A stretch of DNA of 64,000 bases from Janthinobacterium sp. PC23-8 (GTDB lineage: Bacteria; Pseudomonadota; Gammaproteobacteria; Burkholderiales; Burkholderiaceae_D): assembly GCF_002250505.1 (NCBI RefSeq), contig NZ_NJGY01000002.1, positions 522,374 through 586,373 on the forward strand, written 5' to 3'. The notes beneath the pieces are model-generated. The model saw only the letters and a list, made by a program, of their open reading frames with translations. It did not search any database and had not been told where the DNA came from. This document shows positions 48,763-57,073 of this stretch, one piece after another. The first letter of the stretch is position 1, and every line of letters starts with the position of its first letter. A program made the position numbers and the translations under genes.

Positions 48763-50198
48763 GCGGAACGTTTTTTCGACAGATGGTCGCCGGAACCGGC
48801 CTGCAGCCGCCATGTATCGATCATCCCCAGCAGGCTGACCAGGGCCACCAGCACAAAGGCAAGGCGGAACTCGGCGGCCGGCATCTGCTCGATGCCCATT
48901 GCGTGCGTCAGCCAGTGCCCGAGACGCACGCCCAGCGCCCCCAGCGCCACGCCCAGTCCCATGGCGACCTGGAAGGCGGTGCTGAACAGGGTGTTGGCGG
49001 CGGCCATGCGCGCTTGCGCCATATCGGCAAAGGCGATGGTGTTGTAGGCCGTGAACTGCATCGAGCGCGTCAGGCCGCCGACAAACAGCACGCCAGCGAT
49101 CAGCCAGACCGGCGTGGCGGGAGTGAGAAAAGCGCAGGCCAGCAGAGACAGCGCATTGATGGCGCCATTGACCAGCAGTACCGGCCTGAAGCCGAAGCGG
49201 CGCAGGATGCCGGTGGTGGCCGGTTTCATCATCAGGTTGCCCGCAAAGACGGCAATCACCAGCATGCCCGAATGAAAAGCGTTCAGGCCAAAGCCCACCT
49301 GGAACAGCAGCGGCAGCAAAAATGGCACGGCGCCGATCGCCATGCGAAACAGCGAGCCGCCGTAGATGGCGACGGCAAAGGTCGGCGTGCCCAGGGTGCG
49401 CAAGTCGATCAGCGGATGCGCAGCCTGTCGCAGATGGCGCACCGCCAAGGCCCCCAGCAGCGCGCCGAGCGCAAGGAACAGGCCCGCTTCGATCCATGGC
49501 GCATGGGGCCGGCTCAGTTGTTCTGCGGCCCAGGTCAGGCAGAGCAGCGCGCCACCGGCGTACAGAAAGCCGATGGCGTCGAACGGTTTGCGCTCCAGCG
49601 GCCGGTGGTCGGGGATCAGCCGCCAGGCGAAGAACAGCGCCAGCAGGCCCAGAGGCAGGTTCAGGTAAAAGATCCAGCGCCAGGAACTGTAGCTGGTGAT
49701 AAAGCCACCGAGCGGCGGCCCCAGCACGGGCGCCACCAGCGCCGGCCACGTCAATGTGGCGATTACGGAAATCAGTTTGTGCTTGGGCGTGCTTTTCAAC
49801 ACCACCAGGCGACCGACCGGCACCATCATGGCGCCGCCCACGCCTTGCAGCGCGCGCAGCAGCACGAATTGCGCCAAGCCGTCGGCCATGCCGCACAGGA
49901 CGGAAGCGATGGTAAACAGCGCCAGCGCGGCCGCGAACACTTTACGGGCGCCAAAACGGTCGGCCACCCAGCCGCTGATGGGAATAAACACGCCCAGGGT
50001 CAGCAGATAGGCGCTTACGCCAATATTCAAGTCCAGCGGCGCCACGCCGAACGATCTGGCGATGTCGGGCACGGCGGTGGTGATCACGGTGCCGTCGAGG
50101 TTTTCCATGAAAAAGGCGCCCGCCACCAGCAGCGCGATCGAACGCGCCTTGCGCGCGTCATCAAGGTGTATGGCCGGTGTAGCCGCTTGAGCAGTCAT
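48759..50198 (-). CDS. MFS multidrug efflux transporter, DHA2 (EmrB/QacA) family
   Basis: A 479-residue protein with 14 predicted helices. Motif D1-like DGTVITTAVPDIARSFG, the loop GWVADRFGARKVF (motif A) and motif C LGPPLGGFI identify a DHA2 proton-driven drug exporter. No partner membrane-fusion protein gene is adjacent. It is transcribed alone on the minus strand. Confidence 0.9.
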   Translation of the reverse strand: MTAQAATPAIHLDDARKARSIALLVAGAFFMENLDGTVITTAVPDIARSFGVAPLDLNIGVSAYLLTLGVFIPISGWVADRFGARKVFAAALALFTIASVLCGMADGLAQFVLLRALQGVGGAMMVPVGRLVVLKSTPKHKLISVIATLTWPALVAPVLGPPLGGFITSYSSWRWIFYLNLPLGLLALFFAWRLIPDHRPLERKPFDAIGFLYAGGALLCLTWAAEQLSRPHAPWIEAGLFLALGALLGALAVRHLRQAAHPLIDLRTLGTPTFAVAIYGGSLFRMAIGAVPFLLPLLFQVGFGLNAFHSGMLVIAVFAGNLMMKPATTGILRRFGFRPVLLVNGAINALSLLACAFLTPATPVWLIAGVLFVGGLTRSMQFTAYNTIAFADMAQARMAAANTLFSTAFQVAMGLGVALGALGVRLGHWLTHAMGIEQMPAAEFRLAFVLVALVSLLGMIDTWRLQAGSGDHLSKKRSA

Positions 50199-50267
50199 GG
50201 TGATTCCCGAAAGGTCCAGGCGCCATTATCGCCGAAGCCAGTCTAACCACAAGCTCAAGCGTCAGCG

Positions 50268-51188
50268 TCAGGCCGCCTGCGCCACCCCGAACATCAGCGA
50301 ACGGTGCGCCGCCACGCCGGCCATGGCGCCATCGGCCACGGCAAACGCCACATTGCCGGCCGCCCGGGCCGCGTCGCCGCCGCAGAACACGCCGGCCACG
50401 CTGGTCGCCTTTGTTTCATCGGTGCGCACCACTGGCCCCATCGGTCCGTCATCGATCGCGCAGCCCAGCTGTTCGGCCAGCGCGCTGGCCTGGTGCGTGC
50501 GCGGCACCACGAACAGGCCGGCCATGGCGTGCCTGCTGCCGTCTTCCAGCACCACCTCGGCCACGCCTTCGATGCGCGCGACCCGCCGGCGTTCGAGCGT
50601 GCTGCCGCGCCGCGCCAGTTCGGCCAGCTGCGCCGCATCGGGCTCGAACGCGCCATTGAGGAAAAACGTCACCGTGCCCCAGTCGGGCAGCATCAGCGCA
50701 TGGTGCATCGACAAGGGACTGCTGGCGATCACGCCGATCTGGCCCTGCCCGAGTTCATAGCCGTGGCAATACGGGCAGTGAAACGCGCTGGCGCCCCAGC
50801 GCTCGCGCAAGCCCTCGACCGGCGGCAGTTCATCGACCACGCCGCTGGCCAGCACCAGGCGCGAGGCCTGCACGGTGCCGCCGTCATCGAGCGTGACCTC
50901 GAAGCCGTCTGCCGTTTGCACGGCCTGGCGCGCACTGCCCTCGCGCCAGCTGACGGTGGCGTACGCCAGCACCTGGCGCTTGCCGTCGGCAGCGATATCG
51001 CCGGGCGCCCGGCCGTCCTGTGTCAAGAAGCCATGCGAGTGGCTGGCGTAGCGGTTGCGGCGCTGGCCGGCGTCGATCACCAGCACGCGGCGGCGCGCGC
51101 GGCCCAGCTGCATGGCGCAGGACAAGCCGGCGTAGCTGCCGCCGACGATAATGACGTCATAGGGCTGTTGAAGTTCAGGTGTGCTCAT
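50268..51188 (-). CDS. Thioredoxin reductase-like FAD/NAD(P)-binding oxidoreductase
   Basis: About 306 residues from the ATG at 51188 (GGAG upstream). An N-terminal FAD motif VIIVGGSYAGLSCAMQLGRARR, CPYCHGYE with a redox CxxC, and the late FCGGDAARAAGNVAFAVADGAM are those of the TrxB-like group. A classical NADPH motif is weak. It overlaps the Rrf2 gene by 14 bases, so the two form an operon. It may reduce a small thiol or act on an electrophile. Confidence 0.88.
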   Translation of the reverse strand: MSTPELQQPYDVIIVGGSYAGLSCAMQLGRARRRVLVIDAGQRRNRYASHSHGFLTQDGRAPGDIAADGKRQVLAYATVSWREGSARQAVQTADGFEVTLDDGGTVQASRLVLASGVVDELPPVEGLRERWGASAFHCPYCHGYELGQGQIGVIASSPLSMHHALMLPDWGTVTFFLNGAFEPDAAQLAELARRGSTLERRRVARIEGVAEVVLEDGSRHAMAGLFVVPRTHQASALAEQLGCAIDDGPMGPVVRTDETKATSVAGVFCGGDAARAAGNVAFAVADGAMAGVAAHRSLMFGVAQAA

Positions 51189-51627
51189 GGGCTGGTCTCC
51201 GGTGATTGGCATGCAGATGGTTGAAACGCGCGGACAGGTCGGTCAGGCTGACTTCGCCAAGGCGCGCGATCAGCAGCGCTTCGGCTTCGTCAAAGGCGCT
51301 CGCCAGCGACTGGTTGACGGCCTGTTCGACCAGGCAGCCCGGCTGCTCGACCCGGTTGCCCATGGCGAACACGGTCGGCGCGCCGACGGCGTCGTAGATA
51401 TCGCGCAAGGTAACCTGCGCCAGGTCGCAGCTGATCGACCAGCCGCCGCCATGGCCCTTGGTCGAGGCCACATAGCCGCGCTCGCGCAAGCCCGCCATCA
51501 CGCGCCGCACCAGCACCGGGTTGGTGCCCAGGCAAGCGGCCATTTCCTCGGACGTCATCGCGCGTCCGGCATGCGCCATATGCAATAGCACATGCAATAT
51601 CGATGAAAGTTTGCTGTCTGGCCTCAT
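51175..51627 (-). CDS. Rrf2 family transcriptional regulator (YwnA-like)
   Basis: A 150-residue regulator from the ATG at 51627. The winged helix reads SKLSSILHVLLHMAHAGRAMTSEEMAACLGTNPVLVRRVMAGLRERGYV with a following wing KGHGGGWSISCD. Only two cysteines are present and not in the NsrR/IscR spacing, so it is probably not an iron-sulfur sensor. Its start codon lies inside a perfect inverted repeat (51626-51646), suggesting autorepression, and it is co-transcribed with the flavoprotein gene. Confidence 0.85.
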   Translation of the reverse strand: MRPDSKLSSILHVLLHMAHAGRAMTSEEMAACLGTNPVLVRRVMAGLRERGYVASTKGHGGGWSISCDLAQVTLRDIYDAVGAPTVFAMGNRVEQPGCLVEQAVNQSLASAFDEAEALLIARLGEVSLTDLSARFNHLHANHRRPAHEHT

Positions 51628-51646
51628 GTAACTAATGATATTACAT
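51626..51646. promoter_or_regulatory. Palindromic operator over the start of the Rrf2 regulator gene
   Basis: Perfect arms ATGTAA (51626-51631) and TTACAT (51641-51646) flank a 9-base centre in an AT-rich patch that overlaps the start codon. Confidence 0.65.
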
Positions 51647-51676
51647 AAAATCCATTCATGCAAACTACCTGCTTTA

Positions 51677-52126
51677 TCAGGGAGAGCCGCAGGCTTGCGC
51701 CGCCCTTGCCAGCCACTGCGCGTCGACGGCACCCAGGCGCGTGGTGCATACCTGGTGCGCGCCATTCAACACCACCGTATAGGGCAAGGCACCCAGGGGA
51801 TTGCCGAACTGGCGCAGCAGATCCCGGCCGCCGGGCGCCGCCAGTTGCAGGTATTGTGCGCCGGCCTTGCGCGCAAACGGCGCCGCGCGTGCCCCTTCAT
51901 CGATGGCCACGCCGACAAAGCGCAAGGCGGGCAGGCGCTGCCACTGCGATTGCAGCAGCGGCAATTCGCGCACGCATGGCAGGCAATCGCTGGACCAGAA
52001 GTTCAGCAGCACGGGACCGGGCAAGGCCGCCAGCGAAACGCTGCGGCTGGCGTCCAGCGTGGGCAGCCTGAACTCAGGTCTGGGCGTCGCCAGCGCCAGC
52101 GCCGCCACCAGCGCTATCGCGCTCAC
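51677..52126 (-). CDS. TlpA/thioredoxin-like protein
   Basis: A 149-residue protein starting with GTG inside the preceding stop (GTGA overlap). A hydrophobic N-terminus (SAIALVAALALA) suggests export. The thioredoxin fold shows LLNFWSSDCLPCVRELPLLQ with redox cysteines C48 and C51, and a cis-proline LPYTVVLN. The W of the usual WCxxC is replaced (SSDC). It is the last gene of the ABC/DUF3299 operon and may maintain thiols of a partner in the periplasm. Confidence 0.83.
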   Translation of the reverse strand: MSAIALVAALALATPRPEFRLPTLDASRSVSLAALPGPVLLNFWSSDCLPCVRELPLLQSQWQRLPALRFVGVAIDEGARAAPFARKAGAQYLQLAAPGGRDLLRQFGNPLGALPYTVVLNGAHQVCTTRLGAVDAQWLARAAQACGSP

Positions 52127-52614
52127 GGCGCCACCAGGCTGGCGTCATTGATGCGGTAGTACAAGCCCATCGGGTCGCTTTTGAGCACCGTCATCTTGCC
52201 CGTCATGACCATCGGCGCGTAAGTGAATTTGACCGGTGTCCTGCTGTTAATTTCGACCACCCCTTCCGGCCCGGCAGGCAGACAGAACGGGCAGCTGGCC
52301 GAGGTCACCGTCAATAGAAAATGTTTTTGTTTCTGCCCCGGCTGCAAGGGCATCATGAAGCCCTGCACCTTGACGTCGGTCTGGTCGAGCGCAGTGATTT
52401 CGGGCGTATATTTCGGCACCATGCGCCCGCCCTTCGCTTTCACGGTGGCGGCCTTTGACAGCAGGCTCCAGGGCAGCACGCCGGGCAGATCCCCTAGCGG
52501 CGCAAAAAACGACGGTGGCTGGTCGGCGCTGGCAGCGGTGGTGACCTTGGAAACGTGCGTAGCGGCTTGGGCAATACCTGCGGCGAGCAGTAAAACAAGC
52601 AGTAATGATTTCAT
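52123..52614 (-). CDS. DUF3299 family periplasmic protein
   Basis: A 163-residue protein with a signal peptide (MKSLLLVLLLAAGIAQA) and a strong ribosome site AAGGAG. The pattern VKVQGFMMPLQPGQKQKHFLLTVTSASCPFCLP fits DUF3299 proteins, which often occur with FtsX-type ABC permeases. The CPFC pair may bind metal or be a substrate of the TlpA-like protein encoded next. Function unknown. Confidence 0.75.
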   Translation of the reverse strand: MKSLLLVLLLAAGIAQAATHVSKVTTAASADQPPSFFAPLGDLPGVLPWSLLSKAATVKAKGGRMVPKYTPEITALDQTDVKVQGFMMPLQPGQKQKHFLLTVTSASCPFCLPAGPEGVVEINSRTPVKFTYAPMVMTGKMTVLKSDPMGLYYRINDASLVAP

Positions 52615-52624
52615 GATCTCTCCT

Positions 52625-53842
52625 TCAATAGTGGGCCAGCGTGGCGGCGATATCGGTGCGGTAGGCGCGTGCAGCGGGAACGATGGAAGCGAGCAGGCCT
52701 ACCAGCAAGGCGGCCGGCAGCAGCCAGGCTTCCTGCGGATCGACCTTGAAGGCCGACAGCGCCAGGTTCTGCTGGCCTTCCATCAGTACGCCCAGCAGGC
52801 CCACGCCGGCATGGCCCAGCAGCGAGCCCAGCACGGCGCCGCCCAGCGCCAGCGCCATGCCCTGCGTCAACAGCAAGAGCAGCAGCTTGTGCGGCGGCGC
52901 GCCCAGCGCGCGCAAAATCGCCAGGTCCGTCTTGCGCTCTTCCAGCGCGTGGTACAGGGCGACGAACATCGACAGGCAGGCCACCGCCAGCACGATGGCG
53001 GCGATCGCGCGCAGCACGTTCGCGCCCACGCCCACCAGCTCGAACAATTTGGCCGACTCCAGCGCCGGCTGCGCCGCCTGCAAACGGGTCTGGCCGTTGA
53101 CCCAGCGCGGCAGGCTGATGGCCGCCAGCGGCGAGGCATAGCGCACCAGCAGCGCGGTGATTTCATGCTGCGCTTCATGCTGAGCTTCATTGACGTGCGC
53201 ATGCGGCTCGTCCGGGTCGGTTTCGTGCACGCGCCACACGGAAGCGACGGGCGTGACGATCAGCCGGTCGAGCACGGTGCCGGTGGGCCGCAGCACGCCG
53301 ACCACCGTGTATGGCGCATGGGCATGCACCTCGCCACCGGCCACCAGGCCATGCGAGCCGGCAAAGCGCGAACCCACGGTCGCTCTGGTGTTGCGCGCCA
53401 CTTCCGCGCCCAGCACCACCTGCATGGCGTGGCCGAACAGCACGCCGCTGGCCGCCTGGCCGCCGTAGTGACGGATATAGTCGACCGTGCTGCCGACGAT
53501 GCGGTAGCCCTGGTAGCTGTCGCCGAGCGCCAGCGGGATCGCCTCGGCCACCAGCGCATTGGCCTCCAATTCGGCCTGCGCCGAGGCCGGGATATTGCCG
53601 GTCGGGATATCGATATGGTAGATCGACGACAGGATCAGCTGCAGCGGCGAACCCTTGGCGCCGACCACCATGTCGATGCCATTGGCGTCTTTCATGGCGC
53701 CGTCCTCGAGCTGCCTGGAGGCCGATAAAATAAACGTCATCATCGCCACGCCGATGGCCATCAACAGCAGATTCAGAGACGTGGCCAGCGGCTTGTGGCG
53801 CAGCGCGGCCAGCGCCATGGTCACGGCGTTCAGGCGGCGCAT
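52625..53842 (-). CDS. ABC transporter permease, FtsX/MacB-like
   Basis: A 405-residue permease from the ATG at 53842 (GGAG upstream), overlapping the ATPase gene by 13 bases. A first membrane helix (about 15-35) is followed by a large periplasmic domain and three C-terminal helices (about 270-400) of the FtsX fold. A histidine-containing HETDPDEPHAHVNEAQHEAQHE stretch is notable. Such permeases usually act in export or mechanotransmission rather than import. Confidence 0.9.
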   Translation of the reverse strand: MRRLNAVTMALAALRHKPLATSLNLLLMAIGVAMMTFILSASRQLEDGAMKDANGIDMVVGAKGSPLQLILSSIYHIDIPTGNIPASAQAELEANALVAEAIPLALGDSYQGYRIVGSTVDYIRHYGGQAASGVLFGHAMQVVLGAEVARNTRATVGSRFAGSHGLVAGGEVHAHAPYTVVGVLRPTGTVLDRLIVTPVASVWRVHETDPDEPHAHVNEAQHEAQHEITALLVRYASPLAAISLPRWVNGQTRLQAAQPALESAKLFELVGVGANVLRAIAAIVLAVACLSMFVALYHALEERKTDLAILRALGAPPHKLLLLLLTQGMALALGGAVLGSLLGHAGVGLLGVLMEGQQNLALSAFKVDPQEAWLLPAALLVGLLASIVPAARAYRTDIAATLAHY

Positions 53843-54510
53843 GGCAGCTCCCCGCGCAACGGCAGGCACAGCACAGCGGCGCCGGGCAAGGCGGCGATCA
53901 GGCGCGCATCGTGGCTGGCGATCAGGAGCGAAGCGTTGGCTTCCCTTGCCTGGCCAGCCAGCAGCGCTACCACCGTGGCGCAGGCCGCATCGTCAAGATT
54001 GGCGGTCGGTTCGTCGGCCAGCAGCAGGCGTGGCCGGGGGAACATGGCGCGCGCGATCGCCACGCGCTGGCGCTCGCCGCCGCTCAGCTGGTGCGGCATG
54101 GCGTGCGCCTTGTCGGCCAGGCCCAGGCCGGCCAGCAGCGCCTGGGCGCGCTGCACGTCGGCCGGCAAACCGGCCGCATAGGCCGGCAGCAGCACATTGT
54201 CGCGCACGCACAAGCTGGCGACCAGCGCCAGTTGCTGCGGCAGCAAGCCGACATGGCGGCCACGCCAGGCGTCGGCGGCGCGCGGCGCCAGGGCCGCGAG
54301 GTCAACGCCGTCGATGTCGATGCGCCCCGCTTGCGGGCGCAAAATCGCCCCCATCAGGTGCAGCAAGGTCGATTTGCCGGAGCCCGATGGCCCCAGCAGC
54401 AGCGCATGTTCGCCACGCGCCAGTTCAAAAGAAGAAACGGATAGCACGGTCACACCGTTGTAGCGGTGCTCCAGTTGAGTAATGGTCAGCAAATTGGTCT
54501 CGATCGGCAA
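53830..54510 (-). CDS. ABC transporter ATP-binding protein
   Basis: A 226-residue ATPase of the LolD/MacB group. Walker A GPSGSGKST, signature LSGGERQR, Walker B LLLADEP and the H-loop SHD are all intact. The frame starts at a TTG just after an in-frame stop; no good ribosome site is seen, so the start is uncertain by a few codons. It pairs with the permease encoded next. Confidence 0.92.
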   Translation of the reverse strand: MPIETNLLTITQLEHRYNGVTVLSVSSFELARGEHALLLGPSGSGKSTLLHLMGAILRPQAGRIDIDGVDLAALAPRAADAWRGRHVGLLPQQLALVASLCVRDNVLLPAYAAGLPADVQRAQALLAGLGLADKAHAMPHQLSGGERQRVAIARAMFPRPRLLLADEPTANLDDAACATVVALLAGQAREANASLLIASHDARLIAALPGAAVLCLPLRGELPCAA

Positions 54511-54561
54511 TCACAACAAGGCCGCAGCGGCGGCTTGCGCCCTGCGGTCGTGGTAGTGCTA

Positions 54562-54873
54562 TCAGAAGACCAGGCCGGGCGGCCCATGTGCATGGGGAAT
54601 AATAAAACTGCGCAACACCGGGATGGCCGGCGGCACTGCGCGGGAAAGAAGATGGCTGCCAGCCACGCGCAGCAGCACCAGCGCCGGTGGCGTGAAGGCC
54701 TGGTCGGCCGGCGCCACGCTGCCGGCAAAGCAGCTGGCGCAGTCAGACGGGTGGCTGTCGATGGCGTGATCGTGCCGGGCCAGGCCGAACAGCTGCAGCG
54801 CCAGCATGGCCATGACCAGCCATGCGAGCCACCGCTTGTACCAGGAACCGTTTGCAACCATAAGACCGGCCAT
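54562..54873 (-). CDS. Small cysteine- and histidine-containing membrane protein (DUF2946-like)
   Basis: About 103 residues from the ATG at 54873 (ATG 54861 also possible). A hydrophobic segment (about 13-30) is followed by HDHAIDSHPSDCASCFAG, with metal-ligand-like His and Cys residues, and a C-terminal FIIPHAHGPPG. Similar small proteins occur in metal-homeostasis operons, including the DUF2946 family. It is the first gene of the ABC/DUF3299/TlpA operon. The family assignment is tentative. Confidence 0.55.
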   Translation of the reverse strand: MAGLMVANGSWYKRWLAWLVMAMLALQLFGLARHDHAIDSHPSDCASCFAGSVAPADQAFTPPALVLLRVAGSHLLSRAVPPAIPVLRSFIIPHAHGPPGLVF

Positions 54874-55326
54874 GCCTAAAAACGCAATTGATTTGCGTAT
54901 ATTAGCACGCCAGCCGCACTGGGCTCGGTGCGCTCGCGACGGCGTCGCCGGCATCGCCAGCATCGCCAGCATCGCCTCCAAGGCCGCGAAGGCCTCCAGC
55001 GCCAGCCGCACGTTCCCGAATACCTGCTTGAGGATAAAACAATGCCCGCCGATTATACGGTGCGCCATCGGCCAGGCGAGCGCCCATGGGAATACGCGCC
55101 GCTTTCACAACTTTAAAAAAACTCAATATGATATTTTTTTCATTATTAAATATTATATCTCACTGATTCAGATATTTTTTTATTTCCATTTATATTATTG
55201 TGTTTAATGCAATTTAATGTTGCTTTGCTGCAAATTATTTGATGTAATAAATAGTAACTGCAATCGCTTCCACTTAAAATTGTTATATCTGGAAAACCAT
55301 TCCTACGCCCCGCAAGGGGTGGCACC
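54874..55326. other. Intergenic region with a 9-base tandem repeat and a strongly AT-rich block
   Basis: 453 bases without a convincing gene. Near 54951-54980 a CATCGCCAG-type 9-base repeat occurs. From about 55108 to 55290 the sequence becomes very AT-rich, in sharp contrast to its surroundings, and should contain the promoter of the two-partner secretion genes. AT-rich blocks of this kind are typical targets of H-NS-like silencers. Confidence 0.6.
55307..55320 (+). promoter_or_regulatory. Hairpin enclosing the ribosome-binding site of the TpsB gene
   Basis: CCCC (55308-55311) pairs with GGGG (55316-55319) around a GCAA tetraloop, with an outer G-U pair. The GGGG is part of AAGGGG, the only good Shine-Dalgarno sequence, seven bases before the TTG at 55327. 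Confidence 0.5.
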
Positions 55327-57036
55327 TTGACCGCGAACATTATGCCTATACCTAAACCTCTGCTGATCAGTTTATTGCTTGCTTCAATTAACCTGGCCTA
55401 CGCACAAAATACGCCCGACGCCGGTTCCCTGTTACAGCAGATGGAAAGAGGCCGCGCCCCTGCATTGCCCAAAAAATCGCCGCAGGAATTAATGCCGGCG
55501 CCGCCACCGATGCAGGACGTGCAGGGATTATCCGTTACAGTGAAACAATTCCGTTTCCAGGGCAATACCTTGTTGAGCGAGGCGGTGCTGGCGCAGGTGG
55601 TGGCGCCCTACCTGGAGCGGCCACTATCGTTTCAGGACTTGCAGGACGCAGCGCTGGCTGTAGCGGCCGCCTACCGTCAGGCAGGCTGGGTCGTGCGCTC
55701 CTACCTGCCGCGCCAGGAAATCGATGGCGGCACCGTCACCATCCAGATCGTCGAGGCGGTGTTTGGCGGCGTGCGCGTCAATCCGGGCGACAAGGCCACG
55801 GCACGCCTGCCGTTCCAGCGTATCGCACCGTATGTCACCAGCGCCCAGCCGGTCGGCGCGCCACTGAACGCCGACGCGCTCGACCGCGCCCTGCTGGTGA
55901 TCGACGACTTGCCCGGCATCAGCGCCAGCGGCAATCTGGCCGCCGGCCAGCAGGAAAACCAAACCGAGTTGCTGATCAAGCTGGAAGACGAAGCGCTGCT
56001 GACGGGCGACGCGGCCATCGACAACACCGGCAACCGCTCCACCGGCACCACCCGCGCCAGCGTCAACCTGGCCCTCAACAGCCCCTTGTGGATCGGCGAC
56101 CAGCTCATTGGCAATTTGATCCATACCGAAGGCAGCGACTATGCGCGCCTGGCCTACAGCCTGCCGCTGGGCACTGCAGGCTGGCGCGCCGGCGTCAGCG
56201 GCTCGCACCTGGCGTACCGGCTGACGGCCGATGACTTTTCCGCGCTGCATGCCAAGGGCAGCTCGAACACGGTGGGGCTCGATGCCAGCTACCCGCTGCT
56301 GCGCTCGCGCCTGCGCAATCTGTATCTGCAACTGAACTACGACGACAAACGCTTCGACAATCAGGCGAACCGCGCCACCAGCAGCAACTACAGCATCCGC
56401 AGCTTCTCGGCCGGCCTGTCGGGCAATCTGTTCGACAGCCTGGGCGGCGGCGGCGCGAACGCGGGCAATCTCAGCCTGGTGCACGGCAAGCTGGACCTGG
56501 ACGGTTCACCCAACCGGCCGGCCGACGCCGCCACCACGCGCGCGGCCGGCAACTTCACCAAGCTGCGCTACTACCTGAGCCGCCAGCAGGCGCTGACGGA
56601 CAGCTGGTCGCTGTTTGGCGCCCTGTCCGGCCAGCAGGCCAGCAAGAATCTCGATTCCTCCGAAAAATTTTACCTCGGTGGCAATTATGGCGTGCGCGCC
56701 TACCCGGCCAGCGAAGCGGGCGGCAGCGATGGCCAGCTGGTCAACCTGGAACTGCGCTGGCGCCTGCCGGCCGGCTTCGGCCTGACCGGCTTCTATGACT
56801 GGGGCCATGTGACAGTCAACCACGACAACGCCATCAATGGCGCGGCCATCGTCAACAGCTACCAGCTGAAAGGCGCGGGCCTGGCCGTGAACTGGGTCAG
56901 CGACTTCCGCCTGAACCTGCGGGCCGCCTGGGCGCGCCGGATCGGCGGCAATCCGAATCCGAACATCAACGGCAGCGACCAGGACGGCACGCTGCACAAG
57001 AATCGCTTCTGGCTGCAAGCTTCGCTGCCATTCTGA
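55327..57036 (+). CDS. Two-partner secretion outer-membrane transporter TpsB (ShlB/FhaC/HecB family)
   Basis: A 569-residue protein. The frame begins at TTG 55327, supported by AAGGGG at good spacing; ATG 55342 is the alternative. A signal peptide ends near AYAQ. Two POTRA domains follow (about 60-210: LSVTVKQFRFQGNTLLSEAVL and FQDLQDAALAVAAAYRQAGWVVRSYLP), then a 16-strand barrel. The L6 loop tetrad reads VRAY (about residue 456) in place of the usual VRGY. It ends in an aromatic F as outer-membrane barrels do. It secretes the TpsA encoded 37 bases downstream. Confidence 0.93.
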   Translation: MTANIMPIPKPLLISLLLASINLAYAQNTPDAGSLLQQMERGRAPALPKKSPQELMPAPPPMQDVQGLSVTVKQFRFQGNTLLSEAVLAQVVAPYLERPLSFQDLQDAALAVAAAYRQAGWVVRSYLPRQEIDGGTVTIQIVEAVFGGVRVNPGDKATARLPFQRIAPYVTSAQPVGAPLNADALDRALLVIDDLPGISASGNLAAGQQENQTELLIKLEDEALLTGDAAIDNTGNRSTGTTRASVNLALNSPLWIGDQLIGNLIHTEGSDYARLAYSLPLGTAGWRAGVSGSHLAYRLTADDFSALHAKGSSNTVGLDASYPLLRSRLRNLYLQLNYDDKRFDNQANRATSSNYSIRSFSAGLSGNLFDSLGGGGANAGNLSLVHGKLDLDGSPNRPADAATTRAAGNFTKLRYYLSRQQALTDSWSLFGALSGQQASKNLDSSEKFYLGGNYGVRAYPASEAGGSDGQLVNLELRWRLPAGFGLTGFYDWGHVTVNHDNAINGAAIVNSYQLKGAGLAVNWVSDFRLNLRAAWARRIGGNPNPNINGSDQDGTLHKNRFWLQASLPF

Positions 57037-57073
57037 CCCTGTCGCCCCATCAAAATAATTAGAGAGAATCAAC

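Noticed and set aside
54562..55068. A 168-residue frame including the CATCGCCAG repeat
   Set aside because: The upstream part is low in complexity and lacks a ribosome site; the conserved part begins near 54873.
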